NCBI GenBank assembly: GCA_946479255.1
Contig: CAMLFK010000159.1
Location: 1-11,250 of the forward strand
Source of the DNA: an uncultured Oxalobacteraceae bacterium
GTDB lineage: Bacteria; Pseudomonadota; Gammaproteobacteria; Burkholderiales; Burkholderiaceae
Reading direction: 5' to 3'
DNA length: 11,250 nt
Shown here piece after piece: positions 6,982-11,250 of the stretch (the stretch's first letter is position 1; each line of letters starts with the position of its first letter). Below the pieces are notes generated by a model that had not been told where the DNA came from, searched no databases, and saw nothing but the letters and a program-made list of their open reading frames with translations. The position numbers and the translations under genes were made by a program.

Positions 6982-7170
6982 GATTGAGCCAGGTGAATCG
7001 ATGCTGGCGCATGTTTCGATTAAAAACATTCCAGTAGAAAATAAGTATTGCTCAAAATAAATATTCACGCTGTCGAATTTATCAACGGGGTGTACGAACG
7101 CCTTAACTTTTCATTCTGAACTGGGGCGACGTTCGCGTGACCATAGAACTTTACGTCTGCTCCACCCGTG

Positions 7171-7176
7171 TATGAT
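7171..7176 (+). promoter_or_regulatory. Putative -10 element for anmK
   Basis: TATGAT lies 32 nt before the proposed anmK ATG at 7208, giving a leader of about 25 nt. A weak -35 candidate, TTTACG at 7150-7155, has a rather short 15-nt spacer. If real, the ATGs at about 7172 would be at or before the transcription start, which supports initiation at 7208. Confidence 0.35.
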
Positions 7177-7207
7177 GGCAGCTCGTCCAATGCCACCAGA
7201 GCCGACC

Positions 7208-8308
7208 ATGACCACACCCACGACCCTCTACATCGGCCTGATGTCCGGCACCAGCATGGATGGCGTCGATGGTGTACTGGCGGACTTCGCCGGCAATACC
7301 ATCCGCAGCGTGGAAGCCGCCTTCGTCGCGTTTCAGCCATCATTGCGGGCAGAACTGATGGCCCTGCAATCGTGGGGCGAGAATGAAATCGAACGCGAAG
7401 CCATCGTGGCCAACCAGCTGGCCGCCTGTTACGCCGAATGCGTCGCCGCGCTGCTGCCCGGCACAGATCAGCCGGTCCAGGCCATCGCCGTGCATGGCCA
7501 GACCATCCGCCACCGCCCCGACCTCGGCTTTACGCGCCAGACCAACAACCCTGCCCTGCTGGCCGAGCTGACCGGCATCGATGTGATCGCCGACTTCCGC
7601 ACCCGCGACGTGGCCGCCGGCGGCCAGGGCGCGCCGCTGGTGCCGGCCTTCCACATGGCGCAGTTCGGCGCGGCCGGCCAGACCCGCGCGGTGGTCAATA
7701 TCGGCGGCATCGCCAATATCAGCGTACTGCATGCGGACGGACGGGTCGGCGGCTTCGATACGGGCCCGGGCAATGTGCTGATGGACGGCTGGATCGCGCG
7801 CCACCGCGGTGAGGAATATGATGCCGGCGGCGCCTGGGCGGCCAGCGGAACCGTCAATCCGACCCTGCTCCAAGCGCTATTGGATGAGCCCTATTTCACT
7901 TTGCCTGCACCGAAAAGCACTGGCCGCGACCTGTTCCATATGGAATGGCTCGATCTGCGCCTGAAGAGCTGCCCGGCCTTGCCGCCGGAAGATGTCCAGG
8001 CAACCCTGTGCTACCTGACCGCCTTGACGATCGCGCGCGCCATCCATGCAGATGCGCCGCAGGTGGCGTCGGTCTATGTATGCGGCGGCGGGGCGTACAA
8101 CGGCACACTGCTGCGTGAGCTCACGGCGGCAATGGGGGGAACAACGACGGTGGAATCGACTGCGGCACTCGGCGTGGCGCCGAACCGGGTGGAAGCGTTG
8201 GCGTTTGCCTGGCTGGGCTACCGCTTCACGCAACGCGAAGCAGGCAACCTGCCGGCCGTGACCGGGGCAAAAGGCACCAGGATCCTGGGCGCCCTTTATC
8301 CGGCTTGA
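7208..8308 (+). CDS. anmK: Anhydro-N-acetylmuramic acid kinase
   Basis: AnmK uses ATP to open and phosphorylate 1,6-anhydro-MurNAc, giving MurNAc-6-phosphate, so that wall sugars released by lytic transglycosylases can be recycled in the cytoplasm. From ATG 7208 the protein is 366 aa (E. coli 369) and starts with the nucleotide-binding motif [10 protein letters not shown] (10-19). It also carries the sugar-binding [11 protein letters not shown] segment, [14 protein letters not shown] around 181-194 with the catalytic aspartate, and VCGGGAYN near 290-297, all typical of this ASKHA-fold family. The frame extends in front to 7172, but the conserved fold begins just after 7208; the Shine-Dalgarno there is weak. 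It is convergent with erpA, with only 28 nt between the stop codons. Confidence 0.96.
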   Translation: MTTPTTLYIGLMSGTSMDGVDGVLADFAGNTIRSVEAAFVAFQPSLRAELMALQSWGENEIEREAIVANQLAACYAECVAALLPGTDQPVQAIAVHGQTIRHRPDLGFTRQTNNPALLAELTGIDVIADFRTRDVAAGGQGAPLVPAFHMAQFGAAGQTRAVVNIGGIANISVLHADGRVGGFDTGPGNVLMDGWIARHRGEEYDAGGAWAASGTVNPTLLQALLDEPYFTLPAPKSTGRDLFHMEWLDLRLKSCPALPPEDVQATLCYLTALTIARAIHADAPQVASVYVCGGGAYNGTLLRELTAAMGGTTTVESTAALGVAPNRVEALAFAWLGYRFTQREAGNLPAVTGAKGTRILGALYPA

Positions 8309-8330
8309 GCTTAAAGCGGAGCTTAAAGCT
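8307..8330. repeat. 12-bp tandem repeat at the anmK stop codon
   Basis: GAGCTTAAAGCG (8307-8318) is followed directly by GAGCTTAAAGCT (8319-8330), 11 of 12 bases identical. It fills most of the short gap between the convergent anmK and erpA genes. Each copy contains the partly palindromic AGCTTAAAGC core, but no convincing terminator stem with a T-run is formed. Confidence 0.6.
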
Positions 8331-8336
8331 GAATAC

Positions 8337-8717
8337 TTAAACCGAGAACGAGGAACCGCAGCCGCAAGTCGAAGTAGCGGTTGGGTTTTTGATCACGAAC
8401 TGGGCGCCTTCGAGGTCGTCCTTGTAATCGATCTCCGCGCCGACCAGATACTGGTAGCTCATCGAATCGATCAACAGCTGCACGCCGTTCTTGACCATGG
8501 TGGTGTCGTCTTCGTTGACGATTTCATCGAAAGTGAAACCATACTGGAAACCCGAGCAGCCGCCGCCCTGCACGAACACGCGCAGCTTCAGATCCGGATT
8601 GCCCTCTTCTTCGATCAGCTGGGCCACTTTTTGGGCAGCACTGTCGGTGAAGACGATCGGCGCCGGCATGGCGTCCAGGTTCTCGGTGATTTCGGTGCTG
8701 TCGACTACGGCATTCAT
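8337..8717 (-). CDS. erpA: Iron-sulfur cluster insertion protein ErpA (A-type carrier)
   Basis: A 126-aa A-type carrier that receives Fe-S clusters from the assembly scaffold and passes them to target enzymes. The three conserved cluster-ligating cysteines are present: Cys54 in GGGCSGF, and Cys118 and Cys120 in the C-terminal CGCGSSF. An extra 15 or so residues precede the conserved core (E. coli ErpA is 114 aa), as is common in beta-proteobacteria. The start is supported by TAGGAG about 6 nt upstream. The ATG overlaps the bactofilin stop as ATGA, so the two may be translationally coupled; a TATAAT element upstream suggests an additional promoter of its own. IscA-like carriers are the main alternative, but length and C-terminus fit ErpA. 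Confidence 0.95.
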   Translation of the reverse strand: MNAVVDSTEITENLDAMPAPIVFTDSAAQKVAQLIEEEGNPDLKLRVFVQGGGCSGFQYGFTFDEIVNEDDTTMVKNGVQLLIDSMSYQYLVGAEIDYKDDLEGAQFVIKNPTATSTCGCGSSFSV

Positions 8718-9172
8718 TTGGGACTCCTACTAGGATAACGATTAGCCCCATTATAGACTGTTGGCGGAACTCCCGCTTCAGGAGCGCTTTCGCCGGTGGC
8801 TAAATGAAACACCGGTTCGCCGGCCGGCTGGTGGGTCAGCTTGCCGGTAACCATGCCGCCGCCATGCATCTCCAACAATTTATAATGGACATCGCCAATG
8901 ATGCGGCCCTTCGGCTGCAATTCAAGCAGCTCAGTGGCATAAACATTTCCTGCCACAAAGCCGTTGACGATCAGCGTTGCACAACGAATATCACCCTCGA
9001 TGCGCGCCTGCTCGGACACGATCAGCACATTGTCCGGCCCTTCGCCGCCGATCACGTTGCCGTGCACCTCGCCATCGATGCGCAGGCCGCCCGTAAAGCA
9101 AAGATCGCCCTCCACACGAGCCGACGTCCCGATCAGGCTATCTACTTCCGTTTTCGTATTACGACCAAACAT
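8714..9172 (-). CDS. Bactofilin (polymer-forming cytoskeletal protein)
   Basis: A 152-aa protein whose central part (about residues 13-115) shows the bactofilin pattern of short beta-helix turns with repeated hydrophobic-Gly spacing, for example [23 protein letters not shown] and later [27 protein letters not shown] turns followed by GRIIGDVHY. Bactofilins polymerise without nucleotide into filaments, often at the membrane, and organise cell-wall enzymes or shape in various bacteria; the role here is not known. The N-terminal MFGRNTK is typical. The C-terminal tail (from about 120) is Pro/Gly-rich and probably disordered. The ATG at 9172 with GGGGAG about 8 nt upstream is preferred to a GTG at 9199. 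The gene lies between argC and erpA and overlaps erpA by four bases. Confidence 0.9.
   Translation of the reverse strand: MFGRNTKTEVDSLIGTSARVEGDLCFTGGLRIDGEVHGNVIGGEGPDNVLIVSEQARIEGDIRCATLIVNGFVAGNVYATELLELQPKGRIIGDVHYKLLEMHGGGMVTGKLTHQPAGEPVFHLATGESAPEAGVPPTVYNGANRYPSRSPK
8750..8755 (-). promoter_or_regulatory. Consensus -10 hexamer inside the bactofilin 3' end, for erpA
   Basis: TATAAT on the minus strand lies 32 nt before the erpA ATG and would give a start near 8743 and a leader of about 25 nt ending in AGGAG. No good -35 is seen at 16-18 nt, so it may be weak or need an activator. It lies within bactofilin coding sequence. Confidence 0.45.
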
Positions 9173-9180
9173 GATTGACG

Positions 9181-9186
9181 CTCCCC
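9181..9186 (-). promoter_or_regulatory. Ribosome binding site that fixes the bactofilin start
   Basis: GGGGAG on the minus strand, about 8 nt before ATG 9172. It supports the shorter MFGRNTK start over the in-frame GTG at 9199, which has no such site. Confidence 0.65.
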
Positions 9187-9296
9187 AAAGTGACGACACG
9201 CGAATTCCAGTCCCTTTGATAATTTACCGTCCTCATCCTTGGCCGCTTTGATCTAGATCGTCCATGCCTGAGCCATCGAAAATTGTTGCAGATAGG

Positions 9297-10334
9297 CTAC
9301 GGAAGCAGCGCGATTTGTTGCAATCCTGTACTTTCTTCGAATCCGAACATCAGGTTCATGCATTGCACGGCCTGGCCGGATGCGCCCTTGACCAGGTTGT
9401 CCTGCACCACCAGGATCACCACGGTGTTGCCGTTGCCTGGACGGTGCAGCGCCAGGCGCAGCACGTTCGCGCCGCGCGTCGAGCGGGTTTCCGGATGCGA
9501 ACCGAAAGGCATGACATCGACGAAAGGTGAATCTTTATACTGGTCTTCGAACAAGGCTTGCAGCGCCTCGTTGTCGATACTGGTGGTCAGGCGCGCGTAC
9601 AGGGTCGCGTGCATGCCGCGGATCATCGGCACCAGGTGCGGGGTGAAGATCAGGTTGACCGGCATGCCGGTGAAGCGCTGCAGCTGCTCCACGGTTTCAG
9701 GCGTATGACGATGGCCCGACACGCCGTAGGCCTTGAAGTTGTCGCTGTTCTCGCTGAACAAGGTGCCGATCTCGGCCTTGCGGCCGGCGCCGGACACGCC
9801 CGACTTGGCGTCGGCGATCAGCGCGCTGGTGTCGACCAGATTGTTCTTGAGCAGCGGATAAAAGCCCAGCTGCATGGTAGTTGGGTAGCAACCCGGATTG
9901 GCGATCAGGCGCGCGCCCTTGATGGCTTCGCGGTTCAGTTCCGGCAAGCCATACACGGCCTCTTCCAGCAGTTCCGGGCAGGTATGCGGGATCTTGTACC
10001 ACTGCTCAAAGCTTGCCTTGTTCTTCAGGCGGAAGTCCGCCGCCAGGTCGATCACCTTGACGCCGGCCGCCAGCAGTTCGGGCGCCTGGGCCATGGCCAC
10101 ACCGTGCGGGGTGGCGAAGAACACCACGTCGCATTGCTTCAGGTCGACCTTGTCAGGTGCCGAGAAGGCCAGGTCGACGCGCCCGCGCAGCGACGGAAAC
10201 ATGTCGGCGACCGGCAAGCCGTCTTCCTTGCGCGACGTGATGGCGGTCAGCTTCACATCGGGGTGAACAGACAAGAGCCGCAGCAATTCCACGCCCGTGT
10301 AACCCGTACCGCCAACGATGCCAACTTTGATCAT
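9297..10334 (-). CDS. argC: N-acetyl-gamma-glutamyl-phosphate reductase
   Basis: NADPH-dependent third step of arginine synthesis: reduces N-acetyl-glutamyl-5-phosphate to the semialdehyde. The 345-aa protein begins with the Rossmann motif [10 protein letters not shown] (5-14). The active-site cysteine is Cys149 in NPGCYPT, and the His/Glu pair is probably His208 and Glu213 in GHRHTPE, spaced from the cysteine as in characterised ArgC enzymes. [10 protein letters not shown] (179-188) is also typical of the long (type 1) form. The start at 10334 has GAGGA about 7 nt upstream. It follows the ribosomal operon terminator and has its own likely promoter. The 124-nt gap after its stop holds no clear terminator, so read-through into bactofilin is possible. 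Confidence 0.97.
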   Translation of the reverse strand: MIKVGIVGGTGYTGVELLRLLSVHPDVKLTAITSRKEDGLPVADMFPSLRGRVDLAFSAPDKVDLKQCDVVFFATPHGVAMAQAPELLAAGVKVIDLAADFRLKNKASFEQWYKIPHTCPELLEEAVYGLPELNREAIKGARLIANPGCYPTTMQLGFYPLLKNNLVDTSALIADAKSGVSGAGRKAEIGTLFSENSDNFKAYGVSGHRHTPETVEQLQRFTGMPVNLIFTPHLVPMIRGMHATLYARLTTSIDNEALQALFEDQYKDSPFVDVMPFGSHPETRSTRGANVLRLALHRPGNGNTVVILVVQDNLVKGASGQAVQCMNLMFGFEESTGLQQIALLP

Positions 10335-10356
10335 GTGAGTTCCTCAGAATAATGGT

Positions 10357-10369
10357 GGGCAGATTGCCC
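10357..10369 (-). promoter_or_regulatory. Small hairpin in the argC leader
   Basis: GGGCA-ATC-TGCCC on the minus strand forms a perfect 5-bp stem with a 3-nt loop between the predicted argC transcription start and its Shine-Dalgarno. It could affect mRNA stability or be chance; no T-run follows, so it is not a terminator. Confidence 0.3.
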
Positions 10370-10379
10370 GAAAGTGGTG

Positions 10380-10388
10380 ATTTTAACA
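10380..10388 (-). promoter_or_regulatory. Extended -10 element for argC
   Basis: On the minus strand this reads TGTTAAAAT: a TAAAAT -10 with the TG of an extended -10 one base upstream. It lies between the rpsI terminator and argC, about 46 nt before the ATG, with a predicted start near 10373. No good -35 match is seen at normal spacing. Confidence 0.5.
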
Positions 10389-10415
10389 GCGCAGGCAAAT
10401 CGTTGCGCCAGGTAT

Positions 10416-10450
10416 AAAAAAAGCCGCCAGACCTCGCGGTTGGCGGCTTT
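10416..10450 (-). terminator. Rho-independent terminator of the rplM-rpsI operon
   Basis: On the minus strand AAAGCCGCCA pairs with TGGCGGCTTT around an 11-nt loop, and the T-run is seven long. It lies 37 nt after the rpsI stop and upstream of the argC promoter, and cleanly separates the two transcription units. The stem starts with an A-run, so it may also work partly on the opposite strand. Confidence 0.92.
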
Positions 10451-10486
10451 CCTGAAACCACGGCGCCAGGCGCCGTGAGAAGCAAA

Positions 10487-10879
10487 TTAACGCTTCGAGA
10501 ACTGCTTTGCGCGACGTGCTTTGCGCAGACCAACTTTTTTACGCTCGACTTCACGTGCATCGCGGGTCACGAAACCAGCGCGTGCCAGGTCGCCCTTGAG
10601 CGCTGCATCGTAGTCGATCAGTGCGCGGGTGATGCCGTGACGAACCGCACCAGCTTGGCCGGACTCGCCGCCGCCGTGTACGTTCACTTTGATGTCGAAA
10701 CGCTCGACGTTGCCGGTCAGTTCCAGCGGCTGACGGATCACCATCAGGCCGGTTTCGCGCGAGAAGTACTCGGACGCTGGCTTGCCGTTAACGATGATTT
10801 GGCCAGTGCCAACCTTGATGAACACGCGAGCGACTGCACTCTTGCGACGGCCGGTGCCGTAATTGTAGTTACCGATCAT
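10487..10879 (-). CDS. rpsI: 30S ribosomal protein S9 (uS9)
   Basis: A complete 130-aa S9, the same size as E. coli S9. It begins [20 protein letters not shown] and ends with the basic tail [11 protein letters not shown], whose terminal arginine reaches the ribosomal P site. [15 protein letters not shown] near residues 70-84 is a family signature. It follows rplM after a 9-nt gap, and its AAGGAG ribosome binding site overlaps the rplM stop codon (TAA at 10889-10891), so the two are co-translated as in most bacteria. It is the last gene of the operon; a terminator follows. Confidence 0.99.
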   Translation of the reverse strand: MIGNYNYGTGRRKSAVARVFIKVGTGQIIVNGKPASEYFSRETGLMVIRQPLELTGNVERFDIKVNVHGGGESGQAGAVRHGITRALIDYDAALKGDLARAGFVTRDAREVERKKVGLRKARRAKQFSKR

Positions 10880-10888
10880 GTCAGCTCC

Positions 10889-11250
10889 TTAGAGAACGAG
10901 TGCTTTAGGTTGCTGCGCAGCGTGCGGATGGGAACCTTCCGCGTACACCTTGAGCTTCTTGATCATTGCGTAGCCGAGTGGGCCTTTAGGCAGCATGCCC
11001 TTGACCGCTTTCTCGAGCGCGCGACCTGGAAAACGCTCTTGCATTTTCTTGAAGTTGGTTTCGTAGATACCACCTGGGTAGCCCGAGTGACGGTAATACG
11101 TCTTCTCAGTGGCTTTGGTACCGGTCACGCGCAGTTTGCCTGCATTGATGACGACGATGAAATCGCCGGTGTCGACGTGAGGAGTGAATTCTGGCTTGTG
11201 TTTGCCGCGCAGTCGGAGTGCCACTTCGCTGGCAACACGTCCGAGGACCA
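10889..11250 (-). CDS. rplM: 50S ribosomal protein L13 (uL13), C-terminal part (runs off window)
   Basis: The 3' portion, 119 complete codons; about 23 N-terminal residues lie beyond the right edge, judged against E. coli L13 (142 aa). The visible protein begins [18 protein letters not shown] and contains [15 protein letters not shown] and the L13 signature around [10 protein letters not shown], ending [12 protein letters not shown]13 binds 23S rRNA early in 50S assembly. A GTG at 11222-11224 inside the frame is an internal valine, not the start. The gene is directly followed by rpsI. Confidence 0.98.
   Translation of the reverse strand, partial: VLGRVASEVALRLRGKHKPEFTPHVDTGDFIVVINAGKLRVTGTKATEKTYYRHSGYPGGIYETNFKKMQERFPGRALEKAVKGMLPKGPLGYAMIKKLKVYAEGSHPHAAQQPKALVL

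Noticed and set aside
6187..6987. A 266-codon plus-strand open frame with internal repeats
   Set aside because: The repetition is the RTX duplication read on the opposite strand. The minus-strand frame carries the RTX motifs and the ribosome binding site.
6973..7068. N-terminal extension of the RTX protein from a GTG
   Set aside because: It would cross the AT-rich promoter region and the strong ribosome binding site, and has no RTX or signal-peptide features.
9173..9296. Palindrome GATCTAGATC (9250-9259) as an operator between argC and bactofilin
   Set aside because: A single 10-bp palindrome with no repeat or known operator match; chance is enough to explain it.

Overview
The window is a piece of housekeeping chromosome from a beta-proteobacterium, most likely a member of Oxalobacteraceae (Massilia/Duganella/Janthinobacterium-like). 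This is inferred from the gene order (rplM-rpsI, argC, bactofilin-erpA, anmK, M23 peptidase, tyrS-dtd, dusB-fis), the protein sequences, the high-GC codon use and the presence of an RTX protein. No 16S or other lineage marker is present, so genus is not established.

From right to left on the minus strand: the 3' part of rplM and complete rpsI (ribosomal proteins L13 and S9) end at a clear rho-independent terminator. Next come argC (arginine synthesis) and a bactofilin-erpA pair (cytoskeletal polymer, then iron-sulfur carrier) whose stop and start codons overlap. On the left, a long minus-strand run reads tyrS-dtd (overlapping by four bases), a YbhB/PEBP-family gene, a histidine-phosphatase (phosphoglycerate-mutase-like) gene, dusB and the first codons of fis. 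tyrS charges tRNA-Tyr and dtd clears D-amino acids from mischarged tRNA. dusB modifies tRNA, and in many proteobacteria it is co-transcribed with fis.

Two plus-strand genes deal with the cell wall: a membrane-anchored M23 endopeptidase (divergent from tyrS, with a near-consensus extended -10 promoter) and anmK (anhydro-MurNAc kinase, wall recycling). They face the same way but are separated by a minus-strand gene for a small RTX calcium-binding protein. That gene carries a 363-bp in-frame tandem duplication of about 94 % identity and is flanked by an AT-rich stretch. It is the only clearly accessory-looking element here.

I see no rRNA or tRNA gene, CRISPR array, insertion sequence, prophage, defence system or toxin-antitoxin pair, and nothing that amounts to a new multi-gene system. 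The most worthwhile anomaly is the RTX gene and its duplication.
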